Positions 39,817-49,391 are shown, numbered from the stretch's first letter. The stretch: 64,000 bases of DNA from Rahnella ecdela (GCF_019049625.1 NZ_JAFMOY010000113.1:24212-88211); one strand, 5' to 3'. Notes: generated by a model from the letters alone, not told the origin. Translations and numbers: made by a program.

Positions 39817-39862
39817 AAACGCCGGTCACGTATTGTCTTTAAAAGACCAGTGACCGGCGTTT
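39817..39862 (-). terminator. Strong terminator hairpin
   Basis: 13-bp perfect stem (39817-39829 with 39850-39862), 20-nt loop, and a minus-strand run of eight T past the stem. It terminates the leftward gene at 39889. Confidence 0.85.
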
Positions 39863-39888
39863 GTACAGCGCGCGGGTAGCGAGCCGGA

Positions 39889-40227
39889 TTAATCCATGAG
39901 TTCTGAAACTGCATTACGGACATAGGCCGTAATTTGCGCGACATCTTCTGCGTCGGCACTGCCTCCGCCGATTGACCGCACGGTGTTCTCCAGATGGCCG
40001 ATATCCTGTTCGACTTTCTTCGCAATCTGCACTTTAACAATGGTGTCGACCGAAGAAATAAAAGCCCGCATCACGGCTTTCAGAGCGAAAATCTCACCGA
40101 AAGAATCGTACGCAGGTTTGTCCGCAGCGGTTGGTTGCGCTGCACGTGGCGGCAGATCTTTCAGCCTGTCCACATGTTCAATCATCAGATCCATGTCTCT
40201 GATGAGTTCATCAAAACTCTTAGCCAC
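39889..40227 (-). CDS. Small hypothetical helical protein
   Basis: Protein of about 112 residues, acidic and helical (SFDELIRDMDLMIEHVDRL, VEQDIGHLENTVRSIGGG). The GTG at 40227 has GAAGGA 6 nt upstream and is preferred over the ORF start at 40290. No signal peptide or membrane segment. I do not recognise the family. Confidence 0.6.
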   Translation of the reverse strand: MAKSFDELIRDMDLMIEHVDRLKDLPPRAAQPTAADKPAYDSFGEIFALKAVMRAFISSVDTIVKVQIAKKVEQDIGHLENTVRSIGGGSADAEDVAQITAYVRNAVSELMD

Positions 40228-40410
40228 TGGTTTTCCTTCGCCCGGCGAAAGGCAGCAGGATACCACCGCGCTTTCAAGCCGAGAAGTCACAGAAACGTGT
40301 AAAGAGTAAATTTCGCCACAATGCGCCTGCCCTGCTGATTTAACTCAATATTCAGGACAGTCGCATTAGGTCGCTATTTAACCAATAACGTTATTCAACG
40401 CATATAAAGG

Positions 40411-41472
40411 TTATTGCGCGTTTTTCAACGAAGCCATATCAACCACAAAGCGGTATTTCACGTCGCTTTTCAGCATACGCTCATAAGCACCATTGATGTC
40501 CTGCATGTCGATCATTTCCACATCGCAGGAAATGTCATGCTCGGCACAGAAATCCAGCATTTCCTGAGTTTCAGCGATACCGCCGATCAGAGAACCGGCA
40601 ACGGTTTTGCGGCCCATGACCAGTTTGCCGCTGTGCAGCGCAGGTTCGATTGGCTCGATAAGGCCAACCAGAATATGCGTACCATCGCGTTTCAGGGTTT
40701 CCAGATACGGGTTCAGGTCGTGCGGATTCGGTACTGTGTCCAGAATAAAATCGAAGTGGCTTTTTACTGCGGCCATTTGTTCTGCATCAGTAGACAACAC
40801 CACGTGGTCAGCGCCCAGACGGTAAGCTTCCTGCTCTTTGCCTTTAGAACGCGTGAACAGCGTCACATCCGCACCCAGCGCTTTAGCGAATTTCAGACCC
40901 ATGTGGCCCAAACCGCCCAAACCGACGATCGCCACCTTATGGCCTTTGCCTACTTTCCAGTGTTTGAGCGGAGAGTAAGTGGTGATACCGGCACACAGCA
41001 GCGGTGCAGCAGATGTGATGTCCAGCTTTTCAGAAACGCGTAAAACGAATTTTTCTGAAACAACGATTTGTTCAGAATAACCGCCGTAGGTCATCATGTT
41101 GTCATGACGATCATGGCTGTTGTACGTCATGGTAGCGCCTTCTTCACAGTACTGTTCCAGGCTTTCTGCGCAGGACTCACAGTGCTGACAAGAATCGACC
41201 ATACAACCCACACCGACGGTATCGCCGACGCTGAAGCCTTTTACTTTCGCGCCAACCTGTTTAACGCGACCGATAATTTCATGGCCCGGAACCATCGGAT
41301 AAATGCTCTGATGCCATTCGTTACGCGCCTGGTGGATATCAGAGTGACACACACCGCAGTACAGAATGTCGATCACAACGTCGGTATCACGCGGGTCACG
41401 GCGAACAAAGTTATGAGGCGCCAGAGGCGCATCCGCTGAATGTGCAGCGAAACCACGAACGTTAAGCGTCAT
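40411..41472 (-). CDS. Zinc-dependent NAD(P)H alcohol dehydrogenase (YahK/cinnamyl-type)
   Basis: Medium-chain dehydrogenase/reductase of 353 residues. Catalytic zinc ligands are Cys in YCGVCHSDIH, the His-Glu of GHEIIG, and Cys in LLCAGITTYSPL; the structural zinc has four Cys in CQHCESCAESLEQYC. The cofactor fold GLGGLGHMGLKFAKALGA follows. It resembles E. coli YahK, an NADPH-dependent aldehyde reductase. It stands alone with a leader of about 200 bp. Confidence 0.9.
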   Translation of the reverse strand: MTLNVRGFAAHSADAPLAPHNFVRRDPRDTDVVIDILYCGVCHSDIHQARNEWHQSIYPMVPGHEIIGRVKQVGAKVKGFSVGDTVGVGCMVDSCQHCESCAESLEQYCEEGATMTYNSHDRHDNMMTYGGYSEQIVVSEKFVLRVSEKLDITSAAPLLCAGITTYSPLKHWKVGKGHKVAIVGLGGLGHMGLKFAKALGADVTLFTRSKGKEQEAYRLGADHVVLSTDAEQMAAVKSHFDFILDTVPNPHDLNPYLETLKRDGTHILVGLIEPIEPALHSGKLVMGRKTVAGSLIGGIAETQEMLDFCAEHDISCDVEMIDMQDINGAYERMLKSDVKYRFVVDMASLKNAQ

Positions 41473-41678
41473 TTTTTTCTCCTGGTAGGCAAACGGAATA
41501 CTTCATGCCCGCACAAACTGCAGGCACAAGGAAATTATGAAGGTTTCAGATGACAAACAGATATAACGATTCTCGCTATTGCTTGCCTGAATCTGTTTTT
41601 TTGAGGATTTTTTGAAAGGATTGTACAGCGACTAAACAGTGGCGCCCTGCAGGTAAAGCGCCACGTTTTCAGAAAGAA

Positions 41679-42689
41679 TTAAACCAGACCGGCTTCTTTC
41701 AGTTCGCTTTTCATATACGCGTAATAGATAGGTGCAGCAACAACGCCGGGGATACCAAACGCGGCTTCAAAGACCAGCATCGCCAGCAGAACTTCCCAAG
41801 ATTTTGCCTTGATACGGCTGCCGACAATACGCGCATTCAGGAAGTATTCCACTTTATGGATGATGATCAGATACGCCAGCACCAGTGCCCCGACCCACAA
41901 CGATAGCGAAAGACCGACGATGAAAATCAGCGTGTTAGAAATAAGATTACCGATCACCGGTAGCAATCCGCAGACGAACGTTACCACCACCAGCGTTTTC
42001 GCCAGCGGCAGATGAATGCCGAACAGCGGTAAAATCCCGAACAGGAAAACACCTGACAGCACGGTATTGATCAGCGAAATCTGGAACTGAGCAAACACCA
42101 CATTGCGAAACGCTTCCCCCAGCAAACGCATACGCTGCAACAATTCCTTTTTCAGCGGTGCGTGGTGCTCGCCCTGATTCGGTTGCTGAAGCGAAATAAT
42201 TGCGCCAAGGATCATGCCGATAATCATTGTCAGAAAGACATGCGCCGCGTTTTTACCGAAGGCCTGAATCATCACGATATGCTCGCGCAACCATTGCAGG
42301 AAACTGCGCTGTAACTCTTCAATATTGGCAGGAAGATAATGCAGCAGTACCGGCGACAGACGGCTTTGCGCGTCGGAAAGCAACCGCGACACCATCGCAT
42401 TAAAGGCCACCGGATTTTTCATATCTTCCATCAGAAAATCGGCAATACCCGCAATCGCCAGCGTCAGGAAACTGACAACCAGCGTGCCGATCACCGCAAC
42501 CACTGCCCAGCGGGCGCGCTCACCGCTAATGATTTTCTGAAAGTACGGTGTCAGAGCGTTAATGAGTTCAAACACTAAAAAACCGGCAATAAAACACGCC
42601 AGTAAATGAAGAGGAAGAATCAGTAACAGCCCGCCCATCACAATCAACACACTGAGCCAGCGAATTTGATTCGATCTCATAATCTGCAT
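41679..42689 (-). CDS. AI-2E family transporter
   Basis: Polytopic membrane protein of 336 residues in the AI-2 exporter (TqsA/YdiK/PerM) superfamily. It has TM clusters at both ends around an amphipathic cytoplasmic region; the LFGILPLFGIHLPLAK and VVAAPIYYAYMKSE motifs near the C-terminus suit the family. The start MQIMRSN at 42689 has an AAGGAAACAGG ribosome site, unlike the upstream codon at 42734. Family members include quorum-signal exporters and Na+/H+ antiporters, so the substrate is open. Confidence 0.8.
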   Translation of the reverse strand: MQIMRSNQIRWLSVLIVMGGLLLILPLHLLACFIAGFLVFELINALTPYFQKIISGERARWAVVAVIGTLVVSFLTLAIAGIADFLMEDMKNPVAFNAMVSRLLSDAQSRLSPVLLHYLPANIEELQRSFLQWLREHIVMIQAFGKNAAHVFLTMIIGMILGAIISLQQPNQGEHHAPLKKELLQRMRLLGEAFRNVVFAQFQISLINTVLSGVFLFGILPLFGIHLPLAKTLVVVTFVCGLLPVIGNLISNTLIFIVGLSLSLWVGALVLAYLIIIHKVEYFLNARIVGSRIKAKSWEVLLAMLVFEAAFGIPGVVAAPIYYAYMKSELKEAGLV

Positions 42690-42927
42690 TACCTGTTTCC
42701 TTAAAATCTCTGTGTACCGGGCTGCGCCCTGCAATCGTCCTTATCATAGCACTGAACATTGCTCCGCCATTCGCCGCATGCGTAAACACTCAAGAAAATT
42801 TTGACAGTCACGCAGTCTTCTCTATGATCGTGCGTAATGACTGATAAAGAAAATCCTACATCCCGGTCTGTAGTTTTAGTGAATAACTCGGGTGAATAAC
42901 TCTCGTGAAAAACAGTGGTGAATAACA

Positions 42928-43587
42928 ATGTCTGAATTAATCCGCGAACAGCTGGCACTTCCTGAAGGCCACGATAAATTACTGCTGCACTCCTGCTGTG
43001 CGCCCTGTTCAGGTGAAGTGATGGAAGCCATTCAGGCGTCGGGTATCGACTATACAATCTATTTCTACAACCCAAATATTCACCCGCAGAAAGAATATAT
43101 GCTGCGCAAAGAAGAAAATATGCGTTTTGCTGAACAGCACGGCATTCCGTTTATTGATGCAGATTACGACACCTATAATTGGTTTGAGCGCGCGAAAGGA
43201 ATGGAAAATGCGCCTGAGCGCGGTGAACGCTGCACCATGTGTTTTGATATGCGTTTTGAACGCACGGCACTTTATGCGTGGGAAAATGGTTTCAGTGCCA
43301 TTACCAGTTGCCTGGGTATTTCACGCTGGAAAGATATGAAACAAATTACCGGCTGTGGTGAACGTGCGGCCGCGCCCTATCCGGGTATGGTGTACTGGGA
43401 TTATAACTGGCGTAAAAAAGGCGGTTCCGCGCGTATGATCGAAATCAGCAAGCGCGAGCGTTTTTATCAGCAGGAATACTGTGGATGCGTTTACTCCTTA
43501 CGTGACAGTAACTTACATCGTAAGTCGCAGGGGCGCGGGCTCATCAAACTCGGTGTAAAATACTACGGCGACGAAGACGACGAATAA
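42928..43587 (+). CDS. queH: Epoxyqueuosine reductase QueH
   Basis: Metal-dependent reductase for the last step of queuosine synthesis (epoxyqueuosine to queuosine in tRNA). The DUF208/QueH family is the non-homologous alternative to QueG. Features: HSCCAPC at residues 21-27, RCTMC at 101-105, and a late CGC, together the Fe-S/metal ligands. 219 residues, typical length. Whether the genome also has queG cannot be told here. Confidence 0.9.
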   Translation: MSELIREQLALPEGHDKLLLHSCCAPCSGEVMEAIQASGIDYTIYFYNPNIHPQKEYMLRKEENMRFAEQHGIPFIDADYDTYNWFERAKGMENAPERGERCTMCFDMRFERTALYAWENGFSAITSCLGISRWKDMKQITGCGERAAAPYPGMVYWDYNWRKKGGSARMIEISKRERFYQQEYCGCVYSLRDSNLHRKSQGRGLIKLGVKYYGDEDDE

Positions 43588-43926
43588 CCGGCTTTCCGGT
43601 GCAAATTGTCTCCTCTAACCCGGCACCTGCGCCGGGTTTATTATTCTGCCATTCCTTACCACACCTGTCGGATACACCAGATATAAATTCCAGGTCAGTT
43701 GTTTATATTGCCAGATTAATTCCAGGCCTGATTTACCCATTCCCCTCTGAGAGTTTTCGCTATTTTTTTGCATCTTGCGTTCAGTCATGACGCTTGTTAC
43801 TTTCCGCTTCACGCATTTTTATGCGAATTAGATCTATGTAATTACACAGGGTTATTACCGGTGTATTCACCAGACAGAGAACCATCATAAATATAAAACA
43901 TTCACAACATCATTGAGGGACACACC
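43588..43926. other. Intergenic region before the DUF969 operon
   Basis: About 340 bp. It holds the queH terminator (8-bp stem AACCCGGC/GCCGGGTT at 43617-43638) and presumably the DUF969 promoter; nothing else recognisable. Confidence 0.5.
43617..43638 (+). terminator. queH terminator
   Basis: 8-bp stem AACCCGGC / GCCGGGTT, 6-nt loop, followed by a T/A-rich tail; about 30 bp after the queH stop. Confidence 0.6.
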
Positions 43927-44616
43927 ATGTGGGTTTTAATTGGTATTCCTATCGTCGTGCTGGGGTTCGCACTGCGGTTTAATCCATTATTAGTGGTCAC
44001 CGTCGCCGGTATTTCTACCGGGCTGGCGGGCGGTATGCATACCGTTGAGATCATCAGCGCTTTCGGCAAAGCCTTCACCGATAACCGTTATATGGGCCTG
44101 ATCTGGCTGACGCTTCCGGTCATTGCAATCCTTGAACGCAGCGGCCTCAAGGAACAGGCGCGACATCTGATTTCCAAAGTCCATGCCGCCACCACCGGAC
44201 GCGTTCTGATGTTGTATTTCTTCCTGCGCCAGATGACTGCCGCGCTGGGGCTGAATTCCCTGGGCGGCCACGCCCAGATGGTTCGCCCGCTGATTGCGCC
44301 GATGGCGGAAGCGGCTGCCACCACCAAATACGGCGACTTACCCAATGATGTGCGTCAAAAAATTCGCGCTCATGCGGCGGCTACAGATAACGTTGCGGTG
44401 TTTTTCGGTGAGGATATTTTCATCGCGGTACAGTCCATTCTGCTGATTAAAGGTTTTCTCGAGCAGTACGGCATTAATGTCGAGCCATTGCATCTTTCCG
44501 TCTGGGCGATTCCGACGGCAATTGCCGCACTGATTATCCATTTTATTCGTATGTGGTTGCTTGACCGCTCACTGGCAAAACGTTTTGACGTTCAACACGG
44601 GAGCGCAGCGAAATGA
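43927..44616 (+). CDS. DUF969 membrane protein (putative 5-oxoproline transporter subunit)
   Basis: Polytopic inner-membrane protein of 229 residues (hydrophobic segments from residue 3 on; GLIWLTLPVIAILERSGL; FLRQMTAALGLNSLGGHAQM). DUF969 and DUF979 proteins occur together and, in many bacteria, next to 5-oxoprolinase (pxp) or pyrrolidone-carboxyl peptidase genes, which led to the proposal of 5-oxoproline transport. A GAGGGA ribosome site precedes the ATG. The stop overlaps the next ATG by 4 bp. Confidence 0.8.
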   Translation: MWVLIGIPIVVLGFALRFNPLLVVTVAGISTGLAGGMHTVEIISAFGKAFTDNRYMGLIWLTLPVIAILERSGLKEQARHLISKVHAATTGRVLMLYFFLRQMTAALGLNSLGGHAQMVRPLIAPMAEAAATTKYGDLPNDVRQKIRAHAAATDNVAVFFGEDIFIAVQSILLIKGFLEQYGINVEPLHLSVWAIPTAIAALIIHFIRMWLLDRSLAKRFDVQHGSAAK

Positions 44617-45563
44617 TCACCTTACAAACTGTTTATATCCTCGCAGGACTGATGTTCTGCGCATACGCCTTCTTTAACCTGCGCGATAAAAGCAATTCAC
44701 GTCGTTATGTGAACGCGCTGTTCTGGGGCGTTTACGGTATTACGTTCCTGTTTGGGGCAGAGTTACCGCATTTCGTTACCGGCTGCATGGCAATTTTACT
44801 GGCCGTCATCGCCGGTACCGGAAAACTCGGGAAAGGTAAAACCGATAACGATCAGCCGGAAATGGTGGAAAAACGTGAGGCGGGTGCGAAGCGTTTTGGG
44901 AATAAATTGTTTATTCCTGCCCTGCTAATCCCCATTGTGACACTGATTGGTACCCTGACGCTCAAATACACACCGCTGGTGGAAACCAAAAACGTCACGC
45001 TGATTTCGCTGGTGATCGGTACGCTGGTGGCATTTATTGTCGCGTTGTTGTTATTGCGCGATTCTCCATTCAAAGCGATTAAAGCTGGCGGACAAACGAT
45101 GGATACCGTCGGCTGGGCGGCAATTTTGCCACAGATGCTGGCCGCTCTGGGTGCACTCTTTGCGCTGGCAGGCGTCGGCGACGTAGTGTCGGAACTGGTG
45201 AAAAACATTATCCCGCTGGGGTCACCGCTGGCGATTGTTATCGCCTATACCTTCGGAATGGCGCTGTTCACCATGATTATGGGTAACGGTTTCGCTGCGT
45301 TCCCGGTGATGACCGCCGGTATCGGTTTGCCGCTCATCGTTAACCAACTTGGCGGGAACCCGGCCATCATGGGCGCTATCGGGATGTTATCCGGTTTTTG
45401 CGGAACACTGATGACGCCGATGGCTGCCAATTTCAACATTGTTCCGGCAGCGTTGCTTGAATTGCAGGACAAAAATGGCGTGATCAAAGCGCAGTGGAAA
45501 ACCGGCGTATTGCTGTTACTGGTCAACACCGCTTTTATGTATCTCTTTGTATTCCGTTTCTGA
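44613..45563 (+). CDS. DUF979 membrane protein (partner of DUF969)
   Basis: Polytopic inner-membrane protein of 316 residues; about nine TM segments. A charged loop (KLGKGKTDNDQPEMVEKREA) near residues 70-90 faces the cytoplasm. Motifs such as MGNGFAAFPVMTAGIGLPLI and GMLSGFCGTLMTPMAANFN resemble those of ion-coupled transporters. It overlaps DUF969 by 4 bp (ATGA), so both are made together, presumably as a two-subunit carrier. Confidence 0.8.
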   Translation: MITLQTVYILAGLMFCAYAFFNLRDKSNSRRYVNALFWGVYGITFLFGAELPHFVTGCMAILLAVIAGTGKLGKGKTDNDQPEMVEKREAGAKRFGNKLFIPALLIPIVTLIGTLTLKYTPLVETKNVTLISLVIGTLVAFIVALLLLRDSPFKAIKAGGQTMDTVGWAAILPQMLAALGALFALAGVGDVVSELVKNIIPLGSPLAIVIAYTFGMALFTMIMGNGFAAFPVMTAGIGLPLIVNQLGGNPAIMGAIGMLSGFCGTLMTPMAANFNIVPAALLELQDKNGVIKAQWKTGVLLLLVNTAFMYLFVFRF

Positions 45564-45574
45564 TAAGGGAAAAG

Positions 45575-46597
45575 ATGACAACGCAACCGACACTGAAACT
45601 GACGCCGGAAATGGCGTCCCGTTTTGCCTCACTGGCGCTGAACCATTTAACGCGTGAGTATCCAAATAAAATCATGCACGCCATGAGCAGTGCGGCGGAT
45701 GCGCAGACTCCGCGCCAGCTGCATCCGATCTTTTACGGCAGTTACGACTGGCATTCGTGCGTGCATGGATACTGGCTGTTATTGCGCCTGCTCGACCGTT
45801 TTCCAGACCTGCCAGAAGCTGAACAAATCGTGAGCGTGGTGACGGCGCATTTCACCGCCGAAAATGTCGCGGGAGAGATGGCTTACCTGCAACAGCCGCA
45901 ACATAACGGATTCGAACGACCTTACGGCTGGGCATGGTTTCTGGCCCTGACACAGCAACTGCATGAAATGGCACTGCCGCAGGCTGCAGGATGGGCAAAA
46001 ACGCTGGCACCCATGAGTCGCTTCTTTGAGCAAAGCTTTGCCGATTTCCTGCCTAAAGCCACGTATCCGCTGCGCGTCGGCAGTCACTTTAATACGGCCT
46101 TTGCTCTGGCATTAACGCTCGATTATGCGCGCAGTGTGAAACACGCTGCGCTGGCCTCAACCATAGAGGAAACGGCGCTGCGCTGGCATCTGGAAGATGT
46201 ACATTGTCAGGCGTGGGAGCCGGGTGGTGATGAATTCCTTTCACCTTCGCTGATGGAAGCTGAGCTGATGCGCCGCGTATTACCTGCCGAGGCCTTTGTG
46301 ACCTGGTTCGGGCGTTTCCTGCCTGACCTGGCACACAGCCAGCCAGCGACGCTTTTCACCCCTGCGACAGTGACTGACCGTAATGATGGCAAAATCGGCC
46401 ACCTCGACGGACTCAATCTCAGCCGCGCGTGGTGCCAGCGTTCCCTGGCGGGCGCGTTGCCTGCCGGTGATCCGCGTTCTGCGCTGCTGCACCAGACCGC
46501 CGAGGCGCATTTGCACAGCGCGCTGGATCACCTCGACAGCACGTATATGGGCGAACACTGGCTGGCGACTTTCGCACTGTTAGCACTCGAAGCGTGA
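45575..46597 (+). CDS. DUF2891 domain protein
   Basis: Cytoplasmic protein of 340 residues without signal peptide. The HPIFYGSYDWHSCVHGYWLL block near residue 48 and the all-alpha repeats match DUF2891, an (alpha/alpha)-barrel family of unknown activity. The ATG at 45575 follows AAGGGA and begins 11 bp after the DUF979 stop; longer upstream reading overlaps DUF979 and is not needed. Linkage to DUF969/979 suggests an enzyme acting on the imported compound. Confidence 0.82.
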   Translation: MTTQPTLKLTPEMASRFASLALNHLTREYPNKIMHAMSSAADAQTPRQLHPIFYGSYDWHSCVHGYWLLLRLLDRFPDLPEAEQIVSVVTAHFTAENVAGEMAYLQQPQHNGFERPYGWAWFLALTQQLHEMALPQAAGWAKTLAPMSRFFEQSFADFLPKATYPLRVGSHFNTAFALALTLDYARSVKHAALASTIEETALRWHLEDVHCQAWEPGGDEFLSPSLMEAELMRRVLPAEAFVTWFGRFLPDLAHSQPATLFTPATVTDRNDGKIGHLDGLNLSRAWCQRSLAGALPAGDPRSALLHQTAEAHLHSALDHLDSTYMGEHWLATFALLALEA

Positions 46598-46613
46598 CCG
46601 CCCTTTCCTCCGC

Positions 46614-47405
46614 TCAGCGCACAATCCCGCGCGCTGAACGGAGGAAGAATTCATTGAAGTGGCACAGGAGCGGATATTCAACGCTCAGATGCCCGATCTC
46701 CAGCCTCACTTTTTCGACCGCCGCCTGCTTGTGATACAACAGGTCATACAGATAGCGGACAACCTCCCGCTCGGTGTGTTCTGCCTGCATGAATCTGCTG
46801 GCCAGTTCATTAATCCCCTGCGGCGACGCACGGTTGCCCCCGGCCAGAACATACGGAGGAACATCCTGCACCACACAGGATCCGGCCAGCAGACGCGCTC
46901 CCGTACCAATAACACAAAACTGATGCACCGCACACATCGTATCAATGTAAGTATCATTCCCCAGTACGACATGCCCGGCCAGTCCGCTGTTCTCCCCGAT
47001 AAAAGTGGCATTCCCGACCTGACAATCATGACCGATATGCACGCCGCGCCCGAAGTGGTTATCGTCTCCGATACGGGTCATGCCTCCTCCCTGTGCGGTT
47101 CCGCGATGCAAGGTAGCGTGATGCCCGATCCTGTTGCCGTTGCCAATTTCCAGTCCGGCGGGTTCTCCGGCATATTTCAGATCCTGACTGATTTCGCCAA
47201 TCGAAGAACCCATGCCAATCTGGTTGTCTGATCCGATTGTGGTGTTGCCGTTGATGACCACATGCGAAGAAATGGTTGTCCCTTCACCGATTTTCACACC
47301 GGCGGAAATAATACAAAAAGGCCCGATATCGACATGCGGGCCGATAATGACATCAGATTCGATGATACTGCTGGCCGCAATGGTGGCCGAAGATGAAATC
47401 AACAC
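46614..47405 (-). CDS. LpxA-like acyl-[ACP]-UDP-GlcNAc O-acyltransferase paralogue
   Basis: Left-handed beta-helix acyltransferase of 263 residues (E. coli LpxA 262), first enzyme of lipid A synthesis in the family. It aligns without gaps by eye over most of its length. The catalytic His sits at residue 126 (HIGHDCQVGN), and other His contacts occur in AGHVVLGN and AVHQFCVIG. It is not in the lpxD-fabZ-lpxA-lpxB cluster, so it is likely a second copy. Identity to the canonical enzyme is only moderate. The start is TTG at 47405 with AAGGACG 8 nt upstream. It is divergent from eptA. Confidence 0.78.
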   Translation of the reverse strand: MLISSSATIAASSIIESDVIIGPHVDIGPFCIISAGVKIGEGTTISSHVVINGNTTIGSDNQIGMGSSIGEISQDLKYAGEPAGLEIGNGNRIGHHATLHRGTAQGGGMTRIGDDNHFGRGVHIGHDCQVGNATFIGENSGLAGHVVLGNDTYIDTMCAVHQFCVIGTGARLLAGSCVVQDVPPYVLAGGNRASPQGINELASRFMQAEHTEREVVRYLYDLLYHKQAAVEKVRLEIGHLSVEYPLLCHFNEFFLRSARGIVR

Positions 47406-47759
47406 AAACGTCCTTCTGACAGCCGGTATGCCGCCAGTGGTAAATTAAACGTGTCAGGAGTAATCAGGGAAGATCAGAATGAACGGAAGGAAACGCGCTC
47501 AGAAAGGCTTAAACGAAGTTGTTTATATTTAAACAACATCCCGCTATACCGCACAGGATAAGGGGTTTGGCGAAAAAAACAGGCCAACTATTTTTTATTT
47601 ATTTTCTGAACCTTTTCTAAAAATTCATCACGTTAAAAATTTATGACACTTCCCTTAAGGCTTTCTTAAGCTTGAACTCATATGATGCAACCATTCATTT
47701 CAACACGTTATGTTTGCCTCACATTACGTTTGCTTTTCATACCCTTTTGGGAGTTTGCA
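47406..47759. other. Divergent intergenic region lpxA paralogue / eptA
   Basis: About 350 bp, AT-rich in its right half (47580-47650). Contains the PmrA box and eptA promoter. No RNA gene seen. Confidence 0.5.
47654..47686 (+). promoter_or_regulatory. PmrA box and -10 of eptA
   Basis: CTTAAG-N5-CTTAAG (47654-47670) fits the PmrA-box consensus of two (C/T)TTAA(G/T) half sites 5 bp apart. It is followed 10 bp later by TATGAT (47681-47686), a good -10. PmrA~P, responding to Fe3+, Al3+, low pH or polymyxin via PmrB, would activate eptA. Confidence 0.75.
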
Positions 47760-49391
47760 TTGCGCTACTTATTGCCAAAAATCAGCTATTTTAAGCTGAC
47801 CTTGCTCTTAACGCTGTACTTCACTTTTGTGGTCAACCTGCCGATTCTGCTGCACTTTTACCGCATTCTTCATGCGTTACCTGCGTATAACCTGGCCTTT
47901 GCGCTGACCATTCCGGTAGTGCTGTTTGCTGCACTGAACTTTGTCTTCACCCCGTTTAGCTTCCGCCCGTTGCTTAAGCCCTTCTTCATCATTGTGCTGC
48001 CGGTCAGCGCCCTGGCCAGTTTTGCGATGATGACCTATCAGGTCGTTTTTGACCGCAGCATGATCGAAAACATTATCGAGACACAATCGGCTGAGGCGGC
48101 GTCGTACCTCAATCTGAAAGTAGTGCTGTGGTTTGTGTTTACCGGCATCCTGCCTGCGATTCTGTTATTCCTGACGCCGGTCAGCTATGAGAAAACGCCG
48201 CTGCGCCGCCTGGTTGTGCGGCTGGTATCGATGGTTGTCTCACTGCTGGTGGTGGCGTCGGTGGCCGGTGTTTTCTATAAAGATTACGCATCAGTCGGGC
48301 GTAACAACCGCACGCTCAATCTGGAAATTGTCCCGACCAACTACCTGTACAGCGCTTTCCAGTACATGAATCACCGTTACTTCACACCGAAAATGCCGTT
48401 CCAGACGATAGGAAACGATGCAAAACTGGTGCAGCAACCGGGTCAGAAACCGAATCTGGTCTTCCTGGTGGTCGGTGAAACCGCGCGGGCGCAAAACCAG
48501 TCGTGGAACGGCTATGACAAACCGACCAACCAGTACACGCAGGCTATTCCTGATGTAGTCAATTTCAGCAAAATGACGTCATGTGGTACCGCAACGGCGG
48601 TTTCCGTGCCGTGCATGTTCTCGAATATGAAACGCACCAGCTACGACGCTAACCGCGCCCGTAACAGTGAGGGTTTGCTGGATATCCTGCATAAATCCGG
48701 TGTTTCCGTTTTCTGGAAAGATAACGACGAAGGCTGTAAAGGTGTCTGTGACCGCGTGCCTAACGTGATCATCGATACTAAAAAAGACGGCAAATATTGT
48801 GATGGCGACACCTGCTACGACATGGCGCTAATGCAAAATATCGATGACGATATTAAAAACGACGGCAAAAATACCCTGATTGCCCTGCACCTGATTGGCA
48901 GTCACGGGCCGACGTATTCCAAACGCTATCCGCCGGAATTCCGTAAGTTCACACCTGACTGTCCGCGCAGCGACATTGAAAACTGCACACAGGAACAACT
49001 GGTCAATACTTATGACAACACCCTGCTCTACACCGATTATCTGGTGTCGCAGGTGATTGAAAAGGCGAAGCAGTATCAGGACAAATATAACGTGGCGGTC
49101 ATTTACCTTTCTGACCACGGTGAATCTTTGGGTGAAAATGGGCTGTACCTGCACGGCACCCCTTACAGCGTGGCACCGGCTCAGCAGACACATGTGCCGA
49201 TGCTATTCTGGCTTTCTGAAAACTATGCGAAAGCGCAGGGAATTGACATGCAATGCCTGAAAGCCAACGCAGCAGACAAAGATGTGTCACAGGACAATCT
49301 GTTCCATACCGTGCTCAGCGCGATGAATGTGCAGACGTCAGAACACGACCCACAGCTGGATATTTTTGCTGCCTGTAAAGCGTCTCACTGA
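47760..49391 (+). CDS. eptA: Lipid A phosphoethanolamine transferase EptA
   Basis: Inner-membrane enzyme that adds phosphoethanolamine to lipid A, lowering negative charge and polymyxin binding. Five N-terminal TMs, then a periplasmic sulfatase-like domain with the nucleophile Thr in SCGTATAVSVPC (residue 277 from this start; about 280 in characterised EptA) and the zinc site SDHGESLGENG. I start at the TTG at 47760: GGGAG lies 7-8 nt before it and it gives 543 residues (family 540-550). The ATG at 47682 overlaps the -10 hexamer, so it cannot be in the mRNA from that promoter. It belongs to the same superfamily as MCR proteins but is the chromosomal EptA type. Confidence 0.9.
   Translation: MRYLLPKISYFKLTLLLTLYFTFVVNLPILLHFYRILHALPAYNLAFALTIPVVLFAALNFVFTPFSFRPLLKPFFIIVLPVSALASFAMMTYQVVFDRSMIENIIETQSAEAASYLNLKVVLWFVFTGILPAILLFLTPVSYEKTPLRRLVVRLVSMVVSLLVVASVAGVFYKDYASVGRNNRTLNLEIVPTNYLYSAFQYMNHRYFTPKMPFQTIGNDAKLVQQPGQKPNLVFLVVGETARAQNQSWNGYDKPTNQYTQAIPDVVNFSKMTSCGTATAVSVPCMFSNMKRTSYDANRARNSEGLLDILHKSGVSVFWKDNDEGCKGVCDRVPNVIIDTKKDGKYCDGDTCYDMALMQNIDDDIKNDGKNTLIALHLIGSHGPTYSKRYPPEFRKFTPDCPRSDIENCTQEQLVNTYDNTLLYTDYLVSQVIEKAKQYQDKYNVAVIYLSDHGESLGENGLYLHGTPYSVAPAQQTHVPMLFWLSENYAKAQGIDMQCLKANAADKDVSQDNLFHTVLSAMNVQTSEHDPQLDIFAACKASH

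Noticed and set aside
47682..47759. 26-residue N-terminal extension of EptA
   Set aside because: The ATG lies within the predicted -10 hexamer and lacks a ribosome site.
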